Below, piece by piece: positions 22,101-34,100 of a stretch of DNA of 64,000 bases (position 1 is the first letter of the stretch; each line of letters opens with the position of its first letter). A program made the translations under genes and the position numbers. The notes under the pieces were generated by a model. The model was not told the origin of the DNA. It searched no databases and saw only the letters and a program-made list of their open reading frames with translations. Location of the stretch: positions 98,019,552-98,083,551 of the forward strand of contig NC_044277.2 of assembly GCF_004027225.2 (NCBI RefSeq), given 5' to 3'. This DNA comes from Strigops habroptila (Eukaryota; Chordata; Aves; Psittaciformes; Psittacidae).

Positions 22101-25100
22101 TTTTTTCCTAAAGTTGTGTTTTAGTTTTTCCTGGACAGTAGAAAAGAATTATGTGACTTAGTGAAGGTATGATGGGAGTTAAAGCAGGCACGCTGTTTAT
22201 CTGGCACAAACAGAATTAATTCTTGAGTTAAACCCCCTTTTTTGGTAGAGAATCAGCCGTTTCCTCAGTGTTGTGTCCTGTAAATTAACAGCTTGTACTG
22301 GAGGATGGGATGACTCTTGCAAGCACATTAACCTGTCAAATTCAAATAAAGGAGTTTTGTCTTTGGGAGAACAAGCTGTAATGGTCTGCTCTGCCTGCTG
22401 CTTCCAGCTTTTGCAGGAGGGCTGGCTGTACCTTCTCAGAAGTGTCAGTGCTCTGACCGCAGCCTACAAACCCCATAAAATTTTCCATTGCTGATAACGG
22501 TAGTGGTTTTAGTGGGTGTTGAGGAGTGACACTTTACTGCCCATCTTCAAGTGCATTTGCCCTTGCCATTTCAAGAGTGGATAGTCATAGAATCCTGGAA
22601 TGGTTTGGGTTAGAAGGAACCTCAAAGCTCATCCAGTTCTAACCCCCTGCCATGGGCAGGGACACCTTCCACTAGACCAGGTTGCTCCAAGCCCCGTCCA
22701 ACCTGGCCTTGAACACTGCCAGGGATGGGGCAGCCACAGCTTCTCTGGGCAACCTGTGCCAGGGCCTCACCACCCTCACCAGAAATATAACTGCTTCCTC
22801 AGATCTCATCTCAATCACCCCTCTGTCATTTTAAAGCCATTGCCCCTTGTCCTGTCATTACCTGCCCTTGTCAAAAGCCCCTCCAGCTTTCTTATTGTCC
22901 TCTTTAGGCACTGGAAGCTGCTCTAAGGTGTCCCCAGAGCCTTCTCTTTTCCAGCTTGTCTCCATATCAGAGATGCTCCAGCTCTCGGAGCCCCAGAGCT
23001 GCACACAGAACTGGAGGGGTGTCTCACCAGAAGGGAACAGAGGGGGAGAATCCCTTTTCTTGACGTGCTGGCCCTGCATCTTTGCAGACTAGGAGTTAAA
23101 TAGTCCCTCATGTGCATTTGCTCCATTTAAGGAAGTGATTCTGGTTGTGCATATTTCCTTTGGAGAAGCAATTTTAGAATCAGACTTCAGAAAAGCACCA
23201 CTTTACCTCTCAAATGTTAATTATTTGATGCTTTTTCAAATCGGCAGCTCCATCCATTCTCTCTCATCATGTCAGTCATTCCCTGCTGGCACAGGGTGCT
23301 GGTCTCTTTGCTGCTTCCCAGTGAAGGGTTGTGGTATTTCTTAGCAGTGTGCAGTGTTTTGCCAGCCAGGGCTGTGGCTTCACTGCCCTGAGGGCAGAGG
23401 GTGAGTTTGTTTGAAGGAAAGCCCTGAGAATTAACATTTTGCATTAATAGGGAGGATTACAGGAGATGCTTGGCACAGGGATTGGGACAAGACTCATTAT
23501 TCACACTGGATTTGAGGTTAGTGGCAGGGCACCTCTAATAACCACCTAAAGCAGGCAACACCAGTACATGCACATACCCATTGTTAACAGAAAAGGTAAC
23601 GATGTTAGAGCAGCATCTTGTGTCAGTGTGAACTGCAATGACCCGATTGAATCAGTGTCATGAGAAGTACCAGGGTGAGGACGAAGGCTGAAATGTAATC
23701 TTAAACTTATTCAGGGCCTGGAAATGAATAGTAAGAATTTGTCCAAAATGGATGATGCCAAGGAAATTTGGTATAAAGTGGTGTTCTTCTGTAGTCTGTT
23801 GGGCAGAGCTCTCAGGGAATCCGTGGACTATGTGTGCTCAGGGATTCTGTCCCCAACCTTCTGTGTTTGTGTTCTGTGTAGCTCAGATCTTGCTTTGACA
23901 ATGCCCTACATGTAAAGGGGTTAGTGATGTTTTTACTGTATTGGGATGGAGAAACTTATTCATGGCTTTTCCTGCTCTTTGTTGCCTGAAAAAGTGTTCT
24001 AGCTTTGAAATGTCTTGTTCGTCCTGCTCAAAAGCTCCTATTTCTTCTCCCTCAAACTTTCTGCACCTAATAGAAACGCATGTATTTTTTACATATGCAT
24101 TTTCTTCACTGAAGAGTCTGTAGCTCTGACCTCAGGGAAGTATCTGTGTCACTAATTTCTCCAGGGGACAACAACTTGCTGCCAGAAACATTCTGGCCTT
24201 TGCTGTGTAAGAGCAGTGCTTGCGCTGTTTTCAGATTCTGAAATTGTGATAATAGGTGTATTTAAAACAGGAAACTACAACCGCTTAGGAGTCATTTCGG
24301 GTTATTTGAAGGAAAGAAATATTTGTGCTTGTTTATTATATAAACAAAACAATTATTAAAAAAAAAAGATAGTATTAAAAATACCTTTCCTTTTGGAAAT
24401 GTGAGGTTATTTTTTTGGCGGCATGAATGTAAACCAAGGTGTTTGATTTTTCAGAGGCAGTTTTGTTCCTTGTGTTTGTTCCTTATGGGAAGTCATGCTG
24501 TTCAGGCTCTGATTTAACCATTTCCATAGTAACCAGCTATGACTGAACCAGGATTAGGGCTTCAATAAGGAATAAGCAGCAGGGACACAGAAGTTCCGGC
24601 TCTTAAAAAATCATGTTTTTATACAATTACCGCAAGGGTTGCTATGAGCAAATGGATTCCAAACAGCTTTTGAAAAATATCAGTGGATATCGGGTACTGA
24701 GTATACTTTAATGATGTTTTTATGTTCAGAACTTTTTGCTGTGAAACTTGATTATGAGGTCCTTTTGTTGGCTATTTAGAGAATTTAAACTATTGGTTTG
24801 AAAACATGCTTTATTGCTAATAGAAACCTTTAGCTACTCGGTGACATTTTGTGATACAGCTTTTTGCATTCTGGCATTAAACATCTTGAAAGAGCAGTGA
24901 GGTGAGAGCAGGGCTGCACAACGGTGCCTTGCCAGACTTCAAGGGCATCTAAGCTTAAATCCTGGCCAAGTGGGAAGCAAAAAGTACTAGTACGTGCCGT
25001 GCTCGGACCAAGGAACCATGACTCTGGCCTCTCCTCGTAGCTGACGTGATAGCCACGTATGCGTCAGAACAAAGAAATGCTGAGGAAAATGGTGAACTTA

Positions 25101-28100
25101 ACCACCAAACAAGACGAATTCTCATTACCTGGATGAAGCTGTCTGCTTGTTGTGCAGAACATCAGGCTATACGACCTGGGAGCTTCCGAGTTGTCAGATA
25201 CATGAGGACAGGCTGTTGTATGGGCTGGTCTTTTCGAACGCTAGCACTTTGCCTTGCATGGGCTCCCCAGGGCTGGCTCTTGGCAGCCAGTAAGTGGGAA
25301 TAGGAGCAGCTACGGAGAATAGCTCGAGAGATCGAACTTGCTTTGTTCCAGCACTGACCTCTCTTTAACTCCTCAGAAAGAGACAGTTATTTGTGCCAAA
25401 GAAGCACTTGACTGGTAATGTGACCATCCTCTAAGCCTTAAATGGAAGATAAGGAGATCTTTAGTATTCTGGTCAATCCCCAAGGAAAATAAGTTGGTAT
25501 TAGTTCCTGGGAAGAGGAGAAGCTGTCAGGTCATTTTGTTGACTTTTAGGGGTTGCCAGGGGATGGCTAGCTGTGGCTGGGTTGCATTTAATATGGGCAC
25601 TCAGGGCCAGCTGAGTAGCCTGGGGGATTCAAAAAAGCAGCTCTGCTAAAGCTGGGAAGGAATGGAAATGTGAGTTGGAAGATTTAGGCAGATACCAAAA
25701 CATGGCAATTTGGTTACTGTAATGTTGGGTAAAGCCAACCCTGATTAAAGGTTGTCCTTCTTCAGACAGAAGTTTTAAAAGACAATGGAGAGAAGAGAAG
25801 GAAACAAATACAAGCTTCAGTTTACAAAGTGTATTTGGGAAGGAGTTAAGTGACACACTTGTGTCATATGGGAATGACGAGCTGCCTTGCAGACCAACAG
25901 TGATGAGAGGATATTAGGCAGCTGGCAAAAACACTTAAAATCAGCAGTTGTAGGTAATTTGCACCTAGGAATCCTAAAATAATCAGCAGAAGAGGTTGCT
26001 GGCCTGCTGCGTTTTGATTTAAATCTTTTCAGAACACTGGATAAATTCCAAAGAACTGGAAGAGTGCTAATAAAACACCACTGTTTAAAATAAATACAAG
26101 AGGGGTAGCTTGGGTGAAGCCAGTTCGACTGCTGTTGGCATTGAACAGAATGATGAAAAGCCTGATTTGCAATTCTTTTAACTAAGAGCAAGAAAAAGGG
26201 AGTGTCATTTTTGTCATGTAAATTGATTCAGTGAAGGGTTAGTATTGCACAACATGCTGGTTAAAAATTACAACTCTGAAATGGGTAACCGATAGCTTAA
26301 TACCTGTCAACAAGGAATCATCATGTGGCAGCAGAAGTGTTGCTTTCTGGGGCCTGTGCACCCAGTCTTTCCATTAGTCATTTGGAAATATGTGTAGGTT
26401 TTCTGCTGGCTTAACGACAGCTGACTCGAAATCTGAAGGCTGGTGAGGTCCGAGTAGCGATTGTCTTCTGTTTGTATTAAGTATGAGCCCTTTTGAGCAA
26501 AAGGGGTTGCAGGGTGTGTGGATGTGTGCTCTGTACCCCTGCATGGGGAAAAGATGGGCCTTATCCATAAAATAGGTTCGTCTCCAGGAAACCAGCAGTG
26601 CTTAGAAGGATGCTAGTTCTTGGGCTCAAGTGTCAGGAAAGGGATGGTGTTCCCTCTGCGTTGCCCTGGTTCATGTGTGTGCATTTGGAGACATCTTAAA
26701 AAGCCAGTGATGGGGTGGGAATAGGAAGAGAGAGCCACATTAATCTGGTGGTTTATCAAAAAGATTTCAGAAGTGTCCTTGACTGTAGTGCACAAGTGTT
26801 TGTACCCTTTAAATGTGCCAGGTACGGAATGCTTTGTGGAAGTGAGTGGTGGCAGGAACCAACAACTGGAAATAAGCAATAGCATTGTATGGGCTTTAAG
26901 TGAAGATGCTAAAGAAAGGAGGGACAGCTCTAGCTGCTGTCTTCAGGAAAAGGTCCTGTCCTTTCCCTTTCCTTAGAAAAGATGATTTTTTTCAGATCTG
27001 GGTTGCTACAGTGAAGGGATAACTGGCTGAGACTTAGAATGGTTTGGGTTGGAATAGACCTTAAAGCTCATCCAGTTCCAACCCCCTGCCATGGGCAGGG
27101 ACACCTTCCACTAGACCAGGTTGCTCCAAGCCCCGTCCAACCTGGCCTTGAACACTGCCAGGGATGGGGCAGCCACAGCTTCTCTGGGCAACCTGTGCCA
27201 GGGCCTCACCACCCTCACAGGGAAGAACTTCTGCCTCAGATCTCATCTAAATCTCCCCTCTGTCAGTTTAAAGCCATTCCCCCTTGTCCTGTCCCTGCCT
27301 GCCCTTGTCAAAAGCCCCTCTCCAGCTTTCTTGTGGGCCCCTTTAGGCACTGGAAGCTGCTCTAAGGTGTCCCTGGAGCCTTCTCTTCTCCAGGCTGAAC
27401 AAGCCCAGCTCTCTCAGCCTGTCTCCATAGCAGAGGTGCTCCAGCCCTCGGAGCATCTTTGTGGCCTCCTCTAGACTTGCCCTAACAGCTCCACGTCCTT
27501 ATGTTGGGGGCTTCAGAGCTGGACCCAGGACTGCAGGGGGGGAGTACTGTGAGGCTTTCTCCATGTCCTGGATAACCAGGTCTCTCATCGCCTTTTGGAG
27601 AGGGCCCACATTTTCCCGCATCTTCCTTTACCACTGATGTACCTACAGAAGTTTTTCCTGTTGCCTTTGATGTGCCTAGCCAGATTTAATTCTGTCAGGG
27701 CTTTAGTTTTCCTAATCTGATCCCTGGCTGCTTGAACAGTTTCTCCATATTCCTCCCTGGCTATCTGTCCTTGCCTCCACCCTCTGTAGGCTTCCTTTTC
27801 ATGTTGGAGTTTGTCCAGGAGCTCCTTGTTCATCCATGCAGGCCTCCTGGCATTCTTGCCTGACTACTTCTTTGTTGGGATGCATCCTTCCTGAGCTTGG
27901 AGGACTTCCCAGATCAGAGGCACTGAAAGTCAGATGAGGTGACTTAAACATATCTTTTGGCCTAAAATCTTTTGAATGTGATGCAAAGTGAGCTGCATCC
28001 ATTGTTATTACAATGGAAGGCACCAAATAGCTGGGCAGGCTCCTACCAGCAAGAAAAGAATCATGATAATGTGCTGATGCCCTGGGAAAGTTTCATATTC

Positions 28101-31100
28101 CTCAAAATGTCACGTTCCCCAGAGTGGATACTTCTTGCAGGTAGCCAAGACCTGCTCCACACGCAGGGAAGCACATGATGGGTAGGAGACTTTGCTTTAC
28201 AGCAGGTAAAATATGTCTCATGTTTTGTAATTTCATATGCAAAGTTTGGCTGTACGCCGGGAGAGATGATAGAGATGGTTTCTGTGCCCACATTCCTCTC
28301 TGCTGATGATCAAGGCTTACCTCCTGCTCTGTGATGTGACCTGCCTGAAGTCTGGGAAGTGGTAGAACATGAATTCCCCAAAATGCTGGAGGAACCTGAT
28401 ATTTTGCAATGGGAACTCAATAAAATCCAGTTGTTCTTCAGCAGGCAAATAAAATTTCTGCCTGGCAGGACCATGGTGATAGGAGGTGGACTCGTCTCCC
28501 TAATAATGACCCATAAACCTTCCTCTTCGCTGCCCTCCTGCGATGTGTAAACACTCGGCTGTGCTTACAAAGTGTTTTTACTAAGTTGTTCACTGTCCAT
28601 TTCTGAATATTGAGCTGTCGGATATATTATTCTCTCTGCCTGGTGCCGGCTAGGAGGAAAGCAAACTAATGCTGTTAATGCTGAGCAAATAATGTGGTTT
28701 ACATCCCAGGTTTGCAGGACCCAGGTTCTGAACCTTGCAGGTATCATGCAGCTCCCCGTATGTGTTCAACTAGGAGAACAAGGCATTCACTGATCCCATG
28801 TAAAGCCTGATATGGGCCTTGCAGGTGTTGCAAAGAGGCAACAGACACCCTTCTTTGAAAAACACGATGCAAATCTTCTTGGATTTACACCTTGAAGAGG
28901 CAGTGAATTAGACTCTTTTCATCTCAGACCTTGTGAAGTGTGGGAGTCCATGGAGCAAAACTCTTCAGGTTGGTAGTTGCAAGCCAAGGGTTGCCAGCTG
29001 CAATGTCTGCGAATTAAAATAGGTAGGAGACTGCAAGCCAGTAAGCTTTTTAATGTTGGGAGATTATCTTTGAAGTGTCTCCTTCCAGAGACTGAAGGAT
29101 GGGAATGACTTTGTTTGCAGGCAGATTTGTAGACTTGTTCGTGTGTCTCCAATCTTCTGACTTACAGCTAATAATAAACACCTTCCCACAGGGTGCCTTG
29201 AAAAGAGGAATCACTAGAGCGAGAGTGGAACGGTAGAAGGGTTATTTTCAGCTCCCTTTGTGGCATTAAGGTTTGAAAGGTGAGAAAATTAAGTTGAACT
29301 GAAAAGTAGCGAGAGCTGAATTGCTGCTGTGCAGCTGTAGGAAGTGACCACCAGCAAGCAAAGGGAAACACATTAAAACACTTGAAGGATGGATTAATAG
29401 TTAGGGCTAATGCTGTTTTGGGGAGGAATACGCCCTTTCCTGAGTTATGAAAGTTGTGACACAACTGTTGAACAGAAATATTTGAAGATGATGATGAAGG
29501 GATAAATCTTAAGATGAAAATTCAGAGCAAAGTGGAGAACCCCAAGACACCACTGCTGTGTCAAAGTCCTGAGCGGTTGGATAAATCCAGTATGGGCAAA
29601 GAGGGTAGAGGAGAGGGATGGGGCAGCCGTAAAACATGCGGCTCTAAGATAAGTTGTGTGTTCGAGAGGCTGTCTCCGTATCAATAAATGATCAGGGTAA
29701 TGGGATCTGCTTTTCTACAGCCCCTTGCTCCTGAGGAGGCACAGCATCCTCACCACAGGTGTATCTTGCATGTGGTTTCAGGTTTTGCACCTACAGGAGT
29801 GGCTGGAGAGGGAAACTGCTCCTCGTTGGTTCAGCCATTGCCTGCATGGCTGGTTGTGCACAGGAGGAAGGAGATGTTGGTTGCAAACCCCTGTTGCTTC
29901 TCTCTGCAAGGGCAGTTAATCATCCACCTCTGCACTAAGCAGAATTATCAAGCAAACATGATTTCCCTCTTTTCCCTGCAGTTATCAGTGGCTCTCTGAG
30001 TACCACTGTCTCTCAGCTATGTTCAGGCAAGTTGCTCTAAACAAGGAGGCATCATGTCTTAGCCTGGTTAATTTATAGTGTTAATTTACAGTGCTGTCGG
30101 CTGCTCTGGCTGCCTATGCACTGAAGTGGGTGAGTGCACACGCAGTGCTTCTGCAGTTGATGCTCTGTGTGCACGTGAGGATGGTAGCATTATTTCAGCT
30201 TGCCCCAGCTCTTTGTTAATACCCCAGGGATTTCTGATAGGCATTCCCTTAAGAACTCAGCTGTATTTGTTTGGCCTAACGTGTTAGCTTTAATTATAAT
30301 TTCAGAGTATGCTCTGAGTGTATACACCTAGAGAGTGCAGGGGATAGAGGTAAAGCTTGCAATGGTAAAACTTTTCTATTGCTAGCCAAAGCTACGGGCA
30401 TTGCCAGATGATGTGGTGCATCTCTGGTGCTCATGGAGGAGGAATGATCTCTGTTGAAGGGGAAATACAGACTAAGCTGCTATGACCATTAAGTGAGTCC
30501 TTTCTATGTCCTACTGTCCTTCTGCACAGTCTCTAAGGGTGCAGACACTTTTATTTGCCTCTCTCTGCTAGATTAATTGGAAGTTCAGCTTTCTTACACA
30601 GTCAGAAACCTCAGCATTTTGGGTGAGGAAGCAGAAAGCACAGGAGGTGTCTTCTCCAAAGCCTGTCTGGCTGCGTGCTGCTGGCTGTGCTCCCCGCGTG
30701 CTGCCTGCGCCAGCGTAAAACCATCGAAGTATTTTGAATGAGCTGCAATTTGTATGTATATTTAGGAACCCGTGACTGCTCCCTCCCGCAGTATCGCCAG
30801 TAAGCCACTGTCATCTTAAAACTTTGCCTTTATTCAGCTCGCTTGAGTTCAAGTGCTTAAAGGCAGCACAGGAAACCCTCGTGGTAAGCTGTGGGCAGGG
30901 AGCGTGTGCAAGGGGAAGGCAGCACAGCATGGCTGGAAATGCAAGCAAAAAGCTTGGCAATAAGAAGAGGAGCAGCACTCCTCCTCTGCTGCATCCATTA
31001 AATATTGCTTTAGAACCCCGTTTTTTGTAGAGTTGATGATGAACTCTGGAGGTTTATGGTCTCTTCATGTGTTGCCTCTGCCCAATGGCTGGGGGGTTTC

Positions 31101-34100
31101 GTCACTCCACTTATGAAACTGAAATCTTGTTTACAGACCATTTTGCAAACAGGGAACCAGTGTTAATTTCTCTTGCTGGGGGTGGGGTTGAGATGCCTGA
31201 CTTCAGACATCCATTTCAGAACTCATGTGATGTTGCACTTGCACACTCATCTACCTAGTGGGTCCCGATAAGTGGCAGATGATGGCAGGGTGTGTAATTT
31301 AAAGGGCATTTGTGTCAGTGATGAGTAGGCTGGAAACGGTTACATTCAGTTGCGCCGTCTCTTTGAACTGTGCACACAGAATCCTAGAATGGTTTGGGTT
31401 GGAAGGGACCTTAAAGCTCATCCAGTTCCAACCCCCTGCCACGGGTAGGGACACCTTCCACTAGACCAGGTGCTCTCATCTGGGCTCGCTCCAACATTTC
31501 CACATCCTTCTTATATTGGTGGACACAGAGCTGGGCGCAGGACTTCAGGTACTGCAATCCTCATTATCCTGTGTTCTGTTCTGCTAAAGTATAGGATGGG
31601 CCATATCTTGTTCTTTCCAGCTCTGGACATCCCCAGGGAGACTTTCTCACCTGTTCTCATGTTGCTGCAGGGCAGTGCGCCTGCTCCACACCATCTGAGG
31701 TGCTACAAGGAGAGCTGTAGTTGAGAAAAAGTCCATGGTTGAAGGCACTACAGGGCTTATTGCATGAAGTTGCATTTGCTGGTGGTGTGCTTGATTTTCC
31801 TATGAGTATGGTCAAAACTTCAGAAAATATTTTGTTTGCAAAGGGGAATAAATTGGAATTGAGGATTTTAGGCAAGTTCTGGAAGAGTGGTAGGATTTCA
31901 ATATCAAATTATTTCAGCATACAAGGAAAAGAAAGATTTTTCAGGCTTGTGGTGGGAAGAACAGCCATGGCTCAATGTGAATATTTTTGCTAAATATCTC
32001 TTTAGGATTTCTGAACCTGCTTATCACCCTCCTGGATAAAATTCTAGCAAGAATGAGGGGAATGCAGGCTGTACGTGCGTGCATTAGAAGTAGGAAGATA
32101 TGAAAGGAATGAGAAGGGACTTTGAGTGCAAGAAGGTACTTCCCACAACTTTGAATACTGTGTGGTCTGAAGGGTGTCTAAATATTACCCAGTGCTAAGC
32201 TCACACCAGAAAGTTACAGCAGGCTGTGTGTGCTCTTCCTCAGCCAAGCTCATGGTCTTTATTGAACAAATATATCTCTGCAAGTATCACAAGGTTACTA
32301 TGGAGTTAAAAATAAAACTAAAATTGCGAAAAGGGAATTAAAACTGTACTGAGTATTTGGTTTAGGAATGATGATTATCTTTTATTTTCTTTCTGAAAAG
32401 ACAGGACCATTTTTATTGCCCTTTGATCAGGAGCTGAACCTGAACAACTCCAGTCACTGATGAGCCTGAACTAGAACTATTTCCTGGATTGCCTCTCTGT
32501 TTGCATGTAATCTAATTTTTAACCCAGGTCACAGAATAGACTTTTAAAGTTTGTGTAGTCAAGACACACATGGTAAGCAAGCTAGAGAAACCATTCTGTT
32601 CCTTTCAGAGGTTAGGAGTAAGTTTAGCTGGTAAATAAATTTGGTATCCTGAAGTTGGCTGTTAGTTATCTGAACTCCCCCGTGAAGCTTTTAAAACAGC
32701 AAGTAAACTAATCAAAGTAATTTCAGATCTGAAAGTGATATTGGTTGTGTTCTAGTTAAAACAAATTTTTCAAAGCAAGATGTGAACGTATTTCAGGGTT
32801 GAAAAAAGACTTTGAACAGACTGACCTAGAGGGCTTCATCTCTCTGAACTGGGTGCAAAGCACCATTAACCTTTGCAGTATGATGGAAGGATGTTTCTTG
32901 AAAATAGTTTCTCTGGTCTCTGAGCTGTTCCTGTTGAAAGATAGATGAATGTTGGCGCAACAGCCCCTGTGCATTTTTGACAACGTGAATCATAGCCAGA
33001 TACTACAAATGCTGTGTATTTATTACCTGCTAAATTGGGTAATACTTCTCCTCGAACTGGTCATGCTCAAGGAAATAAAGGCTTAATCTGCTGTCTGCTA
33101 GAGCTGCCACATTTTGCTTTTCATTTGCAGGTTGCCCAGAGAAGCTGTGGCTGCCCCATCCCTGGCAGTGTTCAAGGCCAGGTTGGACGGGTCTTGGAGC
33201 AACCTGGTCTAGTGGAAGGTGTCCCTGCCCGTGGCAGGGGGGTTAGAACTGGGTGAGCTTTAATGTCCCTTCCAACCCAAACCATTCTGTGATGCTATGA
33301 TTCTATGACAGGGGCAAATCAGAAAAGCAACACTTTCCAAGAAAGTTGTTCATTCGTTGTATTTGCTATAACAATATGCACTTCAAAATAAGGGCAGATG
33401 TGTTTGCTGTGGAGGATATTTTGTTTAGCGAATGGATGAAATTACTTAATCGGTGTGAAAACTGAACAACCCCCTTTCCAGTGCATTATTGTTAATGTTT
33501 GATATCTGTGCCTGTTTGGATAATGGATATAATTGGTAACTTGACTAATAAGGTGTTAGTACCAGCATCTGGGTGATGCAAAATGAGCCTCTTTACAATA
33601 CTGTAGCGCTGTGTTAAAGAGAAATTTGATTTGTGTTACCGCACAGTGTCTCTGGAGCTGAAATTAAACCCTTTGTTGTGCTGATCGCTGTTTGATTCCT
33701 GCTGTCTTGTTTTGCAACCTGTTAAAACGTCCAACATGATTACTTAGGAGAAAGAAAAGGGACCTGTGCGAAGTCTCCTGACATGTGCTGTTGCAGGTGA
33801 TGTGCTGCATTGCCAGGCAGCCGAACGTGGGCCTGCTCACTTCCTCAACTTGTATTCTCTCTTCTGCCTTCCCTTTAACCTATGCAATAATATCCATCCT
33901 TTCTTCTGGATCCAGAAATGTGTGTTTTAACTTCAGGTCCCTGCCACACTGACATAGTAAGGTGTTCTTGGCTGCCGGCTGTCCTCCATTTTGCTCAGTG
34001 CCCTGATCTCCTTTTCCTCTGCTGCTAATGTGAGGTGATAATTCAGACACGAGATGAGGTTTCTGAACCTTGTTATTGACTGCAACTTGCTGTTTGCTCT

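Noticed and set aside
25046..25303. 85-codon plus-strand frame ending in a hydrophobic stretch
   Set aside because: No family resemblance. An LTR origin was considered but no LTR borders or primer-binding site were seen.
31960..32230. Possible old LINE debris around ggaatgagaagggactttga
   Set aside because: The resemblance is too short and scattered to set borders or strand.
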